A stretch of 54,433 nucleotides of DNA from Caulobacter sp. (GTDB taxonomy: Bacteria; Pseudomonadota; Alphaproteobacteria; Caulobacterales; Caulobacteraceae): positions 1 through 54,433 of the forward strand of contig JAGIBE010000257.1 in the NCBI GenBank assembly GCA_017744495.1. The letters are read 5' to 3'. The position numbers and the translations under genes are program-made. Below the pieces are notes generated by a model that was not told the origin of the DNA, did not search any database, and was given only the letters and a program-made list of their open reading frames with translations. Shown in pieces: positions 1-8,224 of this stretch (the first letter of the stretch is position 1; every line of letters begins with the position of its first letter).

Positions 1-450
1 GCGCTGAAGTGGTCGGGCGGCTACGTCTGGGCCTGCAAGAACTACGACGGCGACGTGCAGTCGGACATCGTCGCCCAGGGCTTCGGCTCGCTGGGCCTGA
101 TGACCTCGGTGCTGATGACCCCGGACGGCAAGACGGTGGAAGCCGAAGCCGCCCACGGGACCGTCACGCGCCACTACCGCCAGCACCAGAAGGGCGAGTC
201 GACCTCGACCAACTCGATCGCCTCGATCTTCGCCTGGACCCGCGGCCTGGCCCACCGCGCCAAGCTGGATGACAACGCCGAACTGGCCAAGTTCGCCGCC
301 ACCCTGGAAAAGGTCTGCATCGACACCGTCGAGAGCGGCTTCATGACCAAGGACCTGGCTCTGCTGGTCGGCGACAAGCAGTCGTGGCTGACCACCGAAG
401 GCTTCCTCGACAAGATCGACGAGAACCTGAAGAAAGCGATGGCGGCCTAA
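1..450 (+). CDS. icd: NADP-dependent isocitrate dehydrogenase, C-terminal part
   Basis: The reading frame is open at the left edge of the window and ends at TAA 448-450, giving the last 149 residues of a dimeric NADP-isocitrate dehydrogenase of the eukaryote-like type (about 400 residues in full). The visible part contains the DVQSD metal/substrate segment, the GSLGLMTS stretch and the [12 protein letters not shown] segment, which in this family contacts NADP. The enzyme converts isocitrate to 2-oxoglutarate and CO2 in the cytosolic TCA cycle. The gene is followed by a clear intrinsic terminator and so closes its transcription unit. The identification rests on the strongly conserved C-terminal motifs. 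Only the truncation by the window edge limits it. Confidence 0.95.
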   Translation, partial: ALKWSGGYVWACKNYDGDVQSDIVAQGFGSLGLMTSVLMTPDGKTVEAEAAHGTVTRHYRQHQKGESTSTNSIASIFAWTRGLAHRAKLDDNAELAKFAATLEKVCIDTVESGFMTKDLALLVGDKQSWLTTEGFLDKIDENLKKAMAA

Positions 451-483
451 GGCCTCCACCGTCCACTTCGATGGATCGCGAAG

Positions 484-512
484 CGCCCCTCGGGAAACCG
501 GGGGGCGTTTTT
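484..512 (+). terminator. Rho-independent terminator after icd
   Basis: A 10-bp stem (484-493 with 498-507, one T-G wobble) closes a GAAA tetraloop and is followed directly by five T residues at 508-512. It begins 33 bases after the icd stop codon. This is a textbook intrinsic terminator and separates icd from the DUF2939 gene. Confidence 0.9.
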
Positions 513-615
513 CGTTGCCCCCTTCACCGACGCCCGTCTCGCGCGAGAAACCTTGCGGCGCGGCGGGGATTAGGGTGTCTATGCGAACCTTAACCTTCTT
601 CGCGCGGGGGCGGCG

Positions 616-1194
616 ATGACAGTTCAGAAGCGGATCTGGGACCTGCTGGTCCTGGCCATCGTGGTCTTCGCCGCCGCCTTCGCCACCGCCCCCTGGTTCG
701 CCTTCCGCGCCCTCAAGGCCGCCGCCCAGTACGAGGACGTGCAGGCGATCAGCGAACTGGTCGACTTCCCGGCTGTCCGCGGCAGCCTGACCGCCGAGCT
801 GGACGAGAAGACCCCGGCCGCCGTCGCCCCCGCCGAGCCGCCCTCGATCTGGCGCGACCCGCTGAGCGTCTTCAAGCGGGCCATCGCCCCGATCGCCCCG
901 CCCGAGCCCAAGGTCGACCGCTACCTGACCATCCAGGGTCTCTCGGCCCTGACGCGCGGCTACGCCCCCGGCGCCGCGCCGCCTGTCCCGCCCAAACCCG
1001 CCACGGCCATGGACAGGGCCAAGGCCGCCGTGGCCGGCCCGCACGCCACCATCGCTTACTGGGACCCCAACCGCGTGCGGATCAGCGTCAAGCGGCCCGG
1101 CCAGCCGGGCAAGACCACCGTCTTCACCTTCCGGCGCGACAAGCTCTTCACCTGGCGGCTGGTGCACATCCGCCTGCCCGTTGACGAACGTTGA
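616..1194 (+). CDS. DUF2939 family membrane-anchored protein
   Basis: 192 residues. An N-terminal hydrophobic segment at about residues 8-32 anchors the protein in the inner membrane. After it comes the family signature of DUF2939 (AA-x-YEDVQAISELVDFPAVR at about 36-55) and a proline/alanine-rich linker. The C-terminal beta-rich segment (about 135-190) carries the second DUF2939 block ending in FTWRLVHIRLP. The function of DUF2939 proteins is unknown; they are common in Alphaproteobacteria. The ATG at 616 follows a G-rich run at 606-610 with normal spacing. The gene stands alone between the icd terminator and the AEC transporter gene. Confidence 0.75.
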   Translation: MTVQKRIWDLLVLAIVVFAAAFATAPWFAFRALKAAAQYEDVQAISELVDFPAVRGSLTAELDEKTPAAVAPAEPPSIWRDPLSVFKRAIAPIAPPEPKVDRYLTIQGLSALTRGYAPGAAPPVPPKPATAMDRAKAAVAGPHATIAYWDPNRVRISVKRPGQPGKTTVFTFRRDKLFTWRLVHIRLPVDER

Positions 1195-1342
1195 GGCGAC
1201 GAGGCGCTGAGCGGGCGCCGCTGGACCATCCGCCGTCGGCGATGTTATCGAGCCTTGCCTTGTTTCGGCCCCGACTCCTCCTCGGGCTTCAATCCCGCCG
1301 GTCGGCGCGCTTATCGCCGCTCCGCAGTTCCAGGGTAGCGCC

Positions 1343-2326
1343 TTGATCCATCTCCTGCTCGACGTGCCGCAGCGGGTCTTGCCGTTCTTCCTGCTGGTCG
1401 CGGCGGGCGTCACCCTGGCCCGGCTGCGCCTGTTCGACGCCCGGATGTCGGCGGGCCTGTCGACCTACGTCTACTGGATCGGTTTCCCGGCCCTGCTGGT
1501 GCACTCGCTGTCGCGGGTCGGCGCGCCGGACCGCGCCCTGGCCCTGGGCCTTGCCGCCTACGGCGCTTGCGCCCTGCTGGTCGTGGTGCTGATGGCCGCG
1601 ATCGGCGGGGTGCTGAAGTGGACCCGCGAGGAGCGGGCCGGCGGTTCGCTGTCGGCCAGCCTGGGCAACAGCGCCTTCCTGGGCCTGCCCATCGCCGCCG
1701 CTGTGCTGGGTCCGGAAGCCGCCCGCCTTTCGGCCGGCGCCGTAGCGGTGGACTTCGTGGTCGTGGCCGCCATCGGCGTGGGCCTGCTGGGCTGGGCCGG
1801 CGGCCGCTCGACTTGGCGCTCGCTGATGCAGGCCCTGCGCAACCCTATCGTGCTGGCGGCCATCACCGGCTCGGCCATGGCCCTGCTGGGCCTATCCCTG
1901 CCCGGCGTGATCGACCGCGCGGTGGGCGCCGCCGCCGCCTCGGGCAGCCCCGTGGCCTTGGTCGCCCTGGGCGTCGCCCTGGGCCTCACCGGCCTGCCGG
2001 CCGCTGGCGTCCCCTGCGAGCCGACCGACGAGGAGCCCCCACCGATCCCCCGCTGGACGCCGATCATCGTCGCCGCCGTGGGCAAGCTGCTGGTCCTGCC
2101 GATCCTGGTCTGGTTCGCCACCGGCCTGGTCGACGCCGCCCTGCCCTTCCGCCTGGGCGCGACCCTGCTGGCCGCCACCCCGACGGCGGTCAACGTCTTC
2201 ATCCAGACCAAGGCCTACAGCGTGTTCGAGCGCGGCGGAGCCCGGATCGTGGCCCTGACCACCGCCGTCTCCTGCGTCAGCCTGTCGGCGGTCGCGATTC
2301 TGCTGGAGCAATACGCGGGGGCGTGA
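1343..2326 (+). CDS. AEC (auxin efflux carrier) family transporter
   Basis: 327 residues beginning at a TTG codon. Hydrophobic segments run along the whole chain (about ten), with the AEC-type opening (PFFLLVAAGVTLARLRLF), the SLGNSAFLGLPIA segment at about 108-120 and a C-terminal half that includes NVFIQTKAYSV. AEC proteins export or import organic acids and similar anions across the inner membrane; the substrate cannot be told from sequence. A polar loop at about 225-240 separates the two halves. Its 3' end overlaps the 3' end of eutC on the other strand by 50 bases. No ATG gives a better start: the TTG keeps the first transmembrane helix complete. Confidence 0.8.
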   Translation: MIHLLLDVPQRVLPFFLLVAAGVTLARLRLFDARMSAGLSTYVYWIGFPALLVHSLSRVGAPDRALALGLAAYGACALLVVVLMAAIGGVLKWTREERAGGSLSASLGNSAFLGLPIAAAVLGPEAARLSAGAVAVDFVVVAAIGVGLLGWAGGRSTWRSLMQALRNPIVLAAITGSAMALLGLSLPGVIDRAVGAAAASGSPVALVALGVALGLTGLPAAGVPCEPTDEEPPPIPRWTPIIVAAVGKLLVLPILVWFATGLVDAALPFRLGATLLAATPTAVNVFIQTKAYSVFERGGARIVALTTAVSCVSLSAVAILLEQYAGA

Positions 2327-3098
2327 CCGTTTCGAGGGCGGCCAGATCGCTCTCGTCCTTCAACGCCACCCCGGTCAACCCCAGCCGCAAGGCCTCGCGG
2401 GCGTGCCAAGCCAGCTTGAACGCCGCCGTTTCGTAGCTCAGTCCCTCGGTGCGGATATTCGAGACGCAGTTGCGCTCGGCGCCGGTGCGCCCGACCTTCG
2501 GGGCGAAGGTGATGTAGGCCCCCAGGCTGTCGGGCGACGACAGGCCCGGTCGCTCGCCCACCAGCAGGATGACCAGTCGCGCCCCGAGCAGTTCCCCCAC
2601 CGCGTCGCCCAGGGCCACGCGGGCCTGACGGGCGACGACCACCGGCCCCAGCCGCCAACCGGCCTCCCGCACCGCCGGCAGCAAGGCCTCGACCAGGGGC
2701 GCGGCGTGCGCGTGGACGGCGGTGCTGGACAGGCCGTCGGCGACCACGATCGCCACGTCGCAGGCCCCGCGCGTCCGGGCCACCAAGGCGGCGCGCCCGG
2801 CCTCCGACAGGGTCCGCCCCAGGTCCGGCCGACGCAGATAGGTCGCCCGGTCCGCGGCGGCGCTGTCGACGATCACCGTCTTAAGACCCAGCGCCTGAAT
2901 CGCTTCCGCCGTCGCCTCGGCCTCGAACGGCGCATGGATCGCGTCCCGGGCCTGAGCGTGGGCCAAGGCGAAGTCCAGCACTTCGGAGGTCGGCAGGCTG
3001 GCCCCCGTCCGTCCCAGGGCGATGCGGGCCGGGGTGTGGCGACGCAGGGCGGTCCAGGGATCGGGCGTGACCCCCTCTGGCAAGGTTGGGGCGCTCAT
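2277..3098 (-). CDS. eutC: Ethanolamine ammonia-lyase small subunit
   Basis: 273 residues. EutC forms, with EutB, the adenosylcobalamin-dependent ethanolamine ammonia-lyase that splits ethanolamine into acetaldehyde and ammonia. Recognised from the opening PDPWTALRRHTPARIALGR, the ADGLSSTAVHAHA segment, the LVGERPGLSSPDSLGAYITF block and RTEGLSYETAAFKL. The ATG at 3098 overlaps the eutB stop in an ATGA, so the two are translationally coupled in the order eutB-eutC. The C-terminal 17 or so residues are encoded antisense to the end of the AEC transporter gene. No eut microcompartment, reactivase or aldehyde dehydrogenase genes are adjacent, so this is a minimal cytosolic enzyme. Confidence 0.93.
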   Translation of the reverse strand: MSAPTLPEGVTPDPWTALRRHTPARIALGRTGASLPTSEVLDFALAHAQARDAIHAPFEAEATAEAIQALGLKTVIVDSAAADRATYLRRPDLGRTLSEAGRAALVARTRGACDVAIVVADGLSSTAVHAHAAPLVEALLPAVREAGWRLGPVVVARQARVALGDAVGELLGARLVILLVGERPGLSSPDSLGAYITFAPKVGRTGAERNCVSNIRTEGLSYETAAFKLAWHAREALRLGLTGVALKDESDLAALETVTPPRIAPAESRPPTG

Positions 3099-4477
3099 CG
3101 GCTTGCTCCGGCCGCCAGCAGCGGATGACCGGCGGCGCGGGGGGCCAGCCGCCCATCGGCCCCGGCGATCCGCGCCCGCTCCAGCCAGGCCTCGAACTCC
3201 GGCGCGCGCTTCAGGCCGAGCAGTTCGCGGACATAGAGGGCGTCGTGGAACGAGGTGGACTGGTAGTTCAGCATCACGTCGTCGGCGCCCGGCACGCCCA
3301 TGACGAAGGTCACCCCGGCCGTGGCCAGCAGGGTCAGCAGGCTGTCCATGTCGTCCTGATCGGCCTCGGCGTGGTTGGTGTAGCAGACGTCCACGCCCAG
3401 CGGCGCGCCCAGCAGCTTGCCGCAGAAGTGGTCCTCGAGCCCGGCCCGGATGATCTGCTTGCCGTCGTAGAGGTATTCGGGGCCGATGAAGCCGACCACG
3501 CTGTTGACCAGCAACGGCTCGAAGGCCCGGGCCACGCCGTATGCCCTCGCCTCCAGCGTCTGCTGATCCACCCCGTGATGCGCCCCGGCCGAAAGGGCCG
3601 AGCCCTGGCCGGTCTCGAAATACATGACGTTGTCGCCGACCGTTCCCCGGCTCAGCGATCGCCCCGCCTCCAGCCCCTCGCGCAGCAGGTCCAAGGTCAC
3701 GCCGAAGCTGGCGTTGGCGGCCTGCGTTCCCGCGATCGACTGGAACACCAGGTCGATCGGCGCGCCGCGCTCGATCAGTTGGATGGCCGTGGTCACGTGG
3801 GTCAGGACGCAGGACTGGGTCGGGATCTCGAACCGCTGGATCAGGTCGTCCATCAGCCGGGTCAGGTCGCCCAGCACGGACAGGCTGTCGCTGGCCGGGT
3901 TGATGCCGATCACCGCATCGCCGCAGCCGTACAGCAGGCCGTCCAGGATCGAGGCGGTGATCCCGGCCGGATCGTCGGTCGGGTGGTTGGGCTGCAGGCG
4001 CACGGCCATGGTCCCGGGCAGGCCGATGGTGTTCCGGAACTGGGTCGTCACCTTGCACTTGGAGGCCGCCAGGATCAGGTCCTGGTTGCGCATCAGCTTG
4101 CTGACCGCCGCAGCCATCTCCGGCGTCAGGCCCGGCGCCAGAGCGGTCAGGACGGCGGGCGTGGCCTGCTCCGACAGCAGCCAGTCGCGGAACCCGCCCA
4201 CGGTCAGCGACGCCACCGACGCGAAGGCCGTCGCCTCGTGGCCGTCGAGGATCAGGCGCGTGACCTCGTCGGCCTCGTACGGGACCAGGGCCTCCGTCAG
4301 GAAGGTCTTCAGCGGCAGGTCGGCCAGGGCCGTCTTGGCGGCGACGTTCTGCTTGGCGCTGGTCGCGGCGATGCCCGCCAGGGCGTCGCCCGAACGCGGC
4401 GGCGAGGCCTTGGCCAATAGGTCGGCCAGGCTCTCGAAGGTCCAGGTGGTTCCGCCCAGGGTCGCGCGATAGGCCAT
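3095..4477 (-). CDS. eutB: Ethanolamine ammonia-lyase large subunit
   Basis: 460 residues, the usual length. EutB is the catalytic TIM-barrel subunit that binds ethanolamine and the upper face of adenosylcobalamin. Characteristic stretches are ANASFGVTLDLL, YFETGQGSALSAGAHHGVDQQTLEARAYG, FIGPEYLYDG and the C-terminal GVPGADDVMLNYQSTSFHDA block. The start ATG at 4477 has no strong Shine-Dalgarno. The gene is the first of a two-gene operon with eutC (4-base ATGA overlap) and is divergent from the DUF1080 gene. No regulator or ethanolamine permease is adjacent; the AEC transporter downstream is convergent and not obviously connected. Confidence 0.95.
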   Translation of the reverse strand: MAYRATLGGTTWTFESLADLLAKASPPRSGDALAGIAATSAKQNVAAKTALADLPLKTFLTEALVPYEADEVTRLILDGHEATAFASVASLTVGGFRDWLLSEQATPAVLTALAPGLTPEMAAAVSKLMRNQDLILAASKCKVTTQFRNTIGLPGTMAVRLQPNHPTDDPAGITASILDGLLYGCGDAVIGINPASDSLSVLGDLTRLMDDLIQRFEIPTQSCVLTHVTTAIQLIERGAPIDLVFQSIAGTQAANASFGVTLDLLREGLEAGRSLSRGTVGDNVMYFETGQGSALSAGAHHGVDQQTLEARAYGVARAFEPLLVNSVVGFIGPEYLYDGKQIIRAGLEDHFCGKLLGAPLGVDVCYTNHAEADQDDMDSLLTLLATAGVTFVMGVPGADDVMLNYQSTSFHDALYVRELLGLKRAPEFEAWLERARIAGADGRLAPRAAGHPLLAAGASR

Positions 4478-4639
4478 GAGGCGAAGGTTGGCGCCGATGG
4501 ACGCGGCTGGGAAGCGGACGGCGGCGCTCCGTGCTCATCTGCCAGTTCGGCGGGCGCCGGCCTACGACCATGGGAACCTTGCGTCGACAACGCTGTCAGC
4601 TACGGTGCCCGCAACCCGAAACGGGGCGTGGGAGGACGC

Positions 4640-5512
4640 ATGCTCAAGACCCTGGCCTTGACCCTGGCGCTCGCGGTCGCCGCGCCGGCCGTCGCCGCCC
4701 CTCGCGCGCCGCTGGCCCTGGCCGAGGTCCCCAAGGCCGCCGGCTCGGCGATCAGCCTGTTCAACGGCAAGGATCTGAGAAACTGGGACGCCTGGCTGGG
4801 CTATGCCGACCCGGCCCTGACCTACAAGCGTCCGCCCGTCGCGCCGCTGGGCGTCACGCCCCTGAGCGCCGAAGTCTTCAAGGTGGTGGTCGAGGACGGC
4901 CGCCCGGCGATCTATGTCAGCGGCAAGACCTGGGGCAGCCTGGTCCACAAGGGCGACTTCCAGAACTATCATCTGCGTCTTCAGTACAAATGGGGGGCCG
5001 GCCGCTGGCCGCCACGCGCGAACCAGGCGCCCAATAACGGCCTGCTCTATCACTCGCACGGCGCGCCCGGCGCGGTCTGGGGCACCTGGAGCCAGTCGGT
5101 CGAGTTCGAGATCATGATCGGCTCGATCGGCATGGTCGTGCCCGTCGGCGAGGCGATCAGCGTCACGACCAACGCCGTCGACGACCCGGCGCTGATCTCG
5201 CCCAAGCTGCGGTTCGCCCCGAACGGCCGGACCCAGATCGCCAAGGGCGGCACGGCCAACTGGAACGTCGAGGCCTATAGCGACGCCGAGAAGCCCGCCG
5301 GCCAATGGAACACCCTGGACCTGTATGTGCTGGGCGACCGGGCGATCCACGTGGTCAACGGCGTGCCGGTGATGGAGGTCCGCGACCTCAAGGCGGACGG
5401 CCAGCCCCTGACCCACGGCGCGATCCAGCTGCAGTCCGAGGGGGCCGAGACCTTCTTCCGCGACATCGTGCTGGAGCCGATCACCAGCCTGCCGAAGGTG
5501 GCCGCGCCCTAG
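4640..5512 (+). CDS. Secreted DUF1080 (3-keto-disaccharide hydrolase-type) protein
   Basis: 290 residues with a signal peptide (MLKTLALTLALAVAAPAVAAP). The mature part is one LamG/concanavalin-like DUF1080 domain: opening SLFNGKDLRNWDAW, then NYHLRLQYKWG, NNGLLYHSHG, SVEFEIMIG and the closing GAIQLQSEGAETFFRDIVLEPI. Members are periplasmic or extracellular; some hydrolyse 3-keto-glycosides made by periplasmic sugar dehydrogenases, but most are uncharacterised. The start is set by GGAGG at 4631-4635 four bases before ATG 4640; an in-frame GTG at 4628 lacks this. The TAG stop shares bases with the stop codon of the convergent DUF202 gene (palindromic CTAG). Confidence 0.8.
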   Translation: MLKTLALTLALAVAAPAVAAPRAPLALAEVPKAAGSAISLFNGKDLRNWDAWLGYADPALTYKRPPVAPLGVTPLSAEVFKVVVEDGRPAIYVSGKTWGSLVHKGDFQNYHLRLQYKWGAGRWPPRANQAPNNGLLYHSHGAPGAVWGTWSQSVEFEIMIGSIGMVVPVGEAISVTTNAVDDPALISPKLRFAPNGRTQIAKGGTANWNVEAYSDAEKPAGQWNTLDLYVLGDRAIHVVNGVPVMEVRDLKADGQPLTHGAIQLQSEGAETFFRDIVLEPITSLPKVAAP

Positions 5513-6216
5513 CCGAACACCGCCACCTTGAAGACCATGTTGACGATGGCCGCGAAGCCCAGCAGCAGCAGGCCCAGCGAGACCATGAAGGTGATCGACA
5601 CCGGGAACCGGCTGTCGCCGTGGATCAGCCCCTGGCGCTTCATCTCGCGGCGGGTGTGACGCAGCTCCATCATGAACTGTACGTGATGGATCATGCCGAC
5701 GATCAGCATGACGATGCCCAGCAGCACCAGGATGATGCCGAAATTGCGCGCCGCGTTGGGATTGGCGATCGTCCCCGCCTCGTGGAGCTTCTGGAACGTC
5801 TGGTAGATCGTGAAGCCGAAGCCGATCAGCGACAGCGAGGTGCGGATCACCGACATCAGGGTCCGGTCGTCGCTCATCCGGGTGCGCTGGAACGACATGC
5901 CCGTGCGCCGCATAGACATCTCGGTGCGGTGGGTCGAGAGGCTGGTCCGGTAGGTCGACAGGTCGCTGCGATATTCCGACAGGTCGGTGCGGTGCTCCGA
6001 CAGCTTGGTGCGGAAGGTCGAGAGCTTGGTGCGGTGGGTGGAATACTGCACCGAGGCGAACTCGGGCTGGGCGCTTACTTCCGGCAAGGCCGGCGGCGAC
6101 GGCAGCTCGATCCGCTCGGGGCGTTTGGGAAGCTCCGGCTTGTTGGACATGACGTTACGCATCCGAGCGAGTGACGGTCGACGCGAAGAGTCGCGGCGCC
6201 GGCCCCTACGGTCCAT
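5509..6216 (-). CDS. DUF202 (YidH-type) membrane protein with 7-residue repeats
   Basis: 235 residues. Residues 59-128 are ten exact-length copies of the heptad S-x-x-R-T-x-L/M. The last copies run into the DUF202 core (RTLMSVIRTSLSLIGFGFTIYQ), followed by hydrophobic segments at about 158-177 and 204-230. DUF202 proteins are small inner-membrane proteins of unknown function. The R-T repeats extend, toward the cytoplasm, a motif that normally occurs once or twice before the first helix. The chosen ATG (6216) has GGGGAAA eight bases upstream, overlapping the stop of the SGNH gene 11 bases away, so the two probably form an operon. ATGs at 6162 and 6150 are alternatives without a clear ribosome-binding site. 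Confidence 0.75.
   Translation of the reverse strand: MDRRGRRRDSSRRPSLARMRNVMSNKPELPKRPERIELPSPPALPEVSAQPEFASVQYSTHRTKLSTFRTKLSEHRTDLSEYRSDLSTYRTSLSTHRTEMSMRRTGMSFQRTRMSDDRTLMSVIRTSLSLIGFGFTIYQTFQKLHEAGTIANPNAARNFGIILVLLGIVMLIVGMIHHVQFMMELRHTRREMKRQGLIHGDSRFPVSITFMVSLGLLLLGFAAIVNMVFKVAVFG
5833..6042 (-). repeat. Ten tandem 21-bp coding repeats (S-x-x-R-T-x-L/M)
   Basis: Inside the DUF202 gene, 210 bases encode ten consecutive heptads with Ser at position 1, Arg at 4, Thr (once Ser) at 5 and Leu or Met at 7. Positions 2 and 3 vary and are often T-H, T-F, E-H, E-Y, T-Y. The phase never slips. The DNA copies have diverged, so the periodicity is kept by protein selection rather than by recent slippage. 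Confidence 0.9.
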
Positions 6217-6227
6217 CCGGGTTTCCC

Positions 6228-7436
6228 CTAGTTCGGCGCGACGCGGTTTCCTGAGGTCCCCGATACACTGTGCGCCTCCAGGTAGGTGGCCACCGCCTGG
6301 GCCATGGCCCGCGAGGCGCGGGCGTCCGGATGGCGGTTATGGGGGATCAGCCAGCTCGGATCGATCTTTACGATCAGGTACGGCAGCCCCGCCTCGTCCA
6401 GGACCCGGCGGCGCAGGTCGGCCTCGACCGGAGTCTCTGGGCGCAGCTGCGGTACGAGGATCAGCGGGACCGCGCCGCGTCGATGGGCCAGGGCGACCGT
6501 GTCGGCCAGGGCGGCGCGGCTGGTGGCCACACCCCGGTCGATATCGCGCTCGGAACGATACGGCACGGCTCGCCGCGCCACCTCGACCAGCTTCAGCGAA
6601 CGCGTCGGCGGCCGCCAGGTCAGGTCGGGCTCCAGATGCGGACGGTCGACATCCATCGTCCGTCGCAGCAGGGCCGGCATGAACAGGGCCACCACCGCCA
6701 CGGGGTGTTGGAAACCGGGCAGCTCGTCGCGCAGCCGCAGATAGGATTGGTCGGTGGCGTAGCCCTCGACGGCCAGGTTGGCGCTCTGGACGCCGGTCAG
6801 GGCCTCGACCTGGGCCGGCAGGGACTCGTCCCAGGTCAAGCCGTGACCCACCATCACGGACTCGCCGGTGAACAGGATGGTCGGACGTGCCGGATCCACC
6901 CGGTCGCCCAGCCGCCGCACGCGGCGGCCCTGGGCGTCGAAGGCGTAGGCGATGTCGCGTCCACCCAGCCGCCCCACGCCCTCCCGCGAAGGGATGAACG
7001 TCCAGCCCAAGCGGCGGTCGCGATGGCGCAGCGGTTCACGCGGGGCCGGCACTTCTTGCGTCCCCAGCCAGGGCAGGCGCGACAGCAGGAACTCGCTGGC
7101 GACCAGTGACAGCACCACCGCCAGGGTGACCGGCGCGATCTCGTAGGCAAGCCGGCCGAGTGGGACAACGGCCACCTTCCGCCCGGCCCACGACCGCACG
7201 AGGAACACCAGCGCCAGACCCAGGATCGCGACCCCGATCCGCAGCACGTTCAGGATCAGCACCTGCCGCTCGCGGGGCGTATAGAAGTCCGGCAGCACGT
7301 GCCGGTCCAGCCAGTGCGCGTCGGCCGCCGCCGCCCAGCCGAGCAGGGCGAGACCCAGCAAGACGACCACCAACTCCGCCGCCAGGCCGCGCGCCTTCGA
7401 CGGCGTCGCGACGGGGACTCCGGCCCGCTCAGCCAA
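6228..7436 (-). CDS. Membrane-anchored SGNH/GDSL hydrolase
   Basis: 402 residues. Three hydrophobic segments (about 20-38, 64-82, 101-118) precede a periplasmic SGNH domain. Block I is FTGES with the candidate nucleophile Ser193. Block II is the NLAVEGYATDQ segment (about 220-230) and the C-terminal block is HNRHPDARASR, whose HPD His would complete the catalytic pair. SGNH enzymes of this layout add or remove acyl groups on cell-surface glycans, but the substrate here is unknown. The start is TTG 7436, fixed by GGGAGG at 7445-7450; a longer frame back to 7511 would overlap the divergent gene. It is probably co-transcribed with the DUF202 gene and divergent from the carbamoyltransferase operon, 56 bases away. 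Confidence 0.75.
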   Translation of the reverse strand: MAERAGVPVATPSKARGLAAELVVVLLGLALLGWAAAADAHWLDRHVLPDFYTPRERQVLILNVLRIGVAILGLALVFLVRSWAGRKVAVVPLGRLAYEIAPVTLAVVLSLVASEFLLSRLPWLGTQEVPAPREPLRHRDRRLGWTFIPSREGVGRLGGRDIAYAFDAQGRRVRRLGDRVDPARPTILFTGESVMVGHGLTWDESLPAQVEALTGVQSANLAVEGYATDQSYLRLRDELPGFQHPVAVVALFMPALLRRTMDVDRPHLEPDLTWRPPTRSLKLVEVARRAVPYRSERDIDRGVATSRAALADTVALAHRRGAVPLILVPQLRPETPVEADLRRRVLDEAGLPYLIVKIDPSWLIPHNRHPDARASRAMAQAVATYLEAHSVSGTSGNRVAPN

Positions 7437-7444
7437 GTGTTGAT

Positions 7445-7450
7445 CCTCCC
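7445..7450 (-). promoter_or_regulatory. Shine-Dalgarno that fixes the TTG start of the SGNH gene
   Basis: On the minus strand GGGAGG lies eight bases before TTG 7436. No ATG with a comparable site exists in frame, so this site decides the start. Confidence 0.7.
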
Positions 7451-7492
7451 TCGCGGATGATATTGGATGGCCGCCGGAAGGGACCCTGCCGC

Positions 7493-8224
7493 ATGCAATC
7501 CCCGCTGTCATCGGTCCACCGATGGGTCTGGCGCGACGCCCGGCGGCGCGCCAATAACCTCCTGCGCTTCGCGGAGGTCGAGGCGGACGGGGGCCGCGAC
7601 CTGGTCCGGGCCGCCGAGCAGACGAAAGACCCCCTCCTCCGCCGCCTGTTCCTGGTCCATGCCCTGGACGAGCAGCGCCACGCCGGCCTGTTCCGCCAGC
7701 GCGGCTTGGCCCTGCTGGCCACCCTGCCCGCCGGCCGCGACGGGGATGGCCGCACCGACTGGCTGGCGCCCGGCGAACGGGGCCTGGACGACCTACGGGT
7801 CGAACAAGAGCGCGACGGCGCCCTGCTGGCCTTCCTGCACCTGTCGGAGAAGGCCGCCGCCCGTGACTTCACGCACTACATCGCCGTGCTCGACGGCGAT
7901 CCGCCGACCCGCGAGGTCTTCGAGAAGGTGTGCCGCGACGAGGCTTTCCACATGAATTACACCCATGCCCAGTTGCTCAGGGTCGCCCCAAAGGACCACG
8001 GCCGCTTGCTGTGGATGGCCCGTCTGCGCCGCCTGTGGTCGCTGTACCTGCGGTTCGCCGGGGCCTTGGCCTCGGTGATCGGCACGGTGGTCCTGACCGT
8101 GCAGTACTTCGTCTTCTTGCCGCCCTTCGCTCTGGCCGCCCGCCGCGCCCAGCGCCGCGAGCCCGAGGGCTGGACGCCGATCGCCGCCGAGCGCAACGGC
8201 GCGGCCCTGAAACGGCAATACTGA
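7493..8224 (+). CDS. Membrane-anchored ferritin-like di-iron protein
   Basis: 243 residues. The helical N-terminal domain has the ligand pattern of a ferritin-like di-iron carboxylate protein. A Glu lies in helix 1 (E28 or E30), E60-x2-H63 in helix 2, a Glu in helix 3 (E119 likely) and E150-x2-H153 in helix 4. A hydrophobic segment at about 184-214 and a basic tail anchor it to the membrane. The ATG at 7493 follows GGAAGGGA; a longer upstream frame would run through the SGNH gene. The TGA overlaps the carbamoyltransferase ATG by one base (TGATG). Such proteins can be oxidases, hydroxylases or iron stores; the role here is not known, but its place at the head of the operon suggests oxidative tailoring of the same product. 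Confidence 0.65.
   Translation: MQSPLSSVHRWVWRDARRRANNLLRFAEVEADGGRDLVRAAEQTKDPLLRRLFLVHALDEQRHAGLFRQRGLALLATLPAGRDGDGRTDWLAPGERGLDDLRVEQERDGALLAFLHLSEKAAARDFTHYIAVLDGDPPTREVFEKVCRDEAFHMNYTHAQLLRVAPKDHGRLLWMARLRRLWSLYLRFAGALASVIGTVVLTVQYFVFLPPFALAARRAQRREPEGWTPIAAERNGAALKRQY

Noticed and set aside
2277..4477. Ethanolamine-utilisation microcompartment locus
   Set aside because: Only eutB and eutC are present; there are no shell, reactivase, aldehyde dehydrogenase or EutR-type genes nearby.
2277..4571. A single 764-codon minus-strand gene covering eutC and part of eutB
   Set aside because: The upstream part is out of frame with eutB. The real genes are eutB and eutC with an ATGA overlap.
5833..6042. 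Repeat array as a CRISPR or DNA-level satellite
   Set aside because: The 21-base period codes for protein heptads, the DNA units have diverged and there are no unique spacers. No CRISPR array or cas gene is seen in the window.
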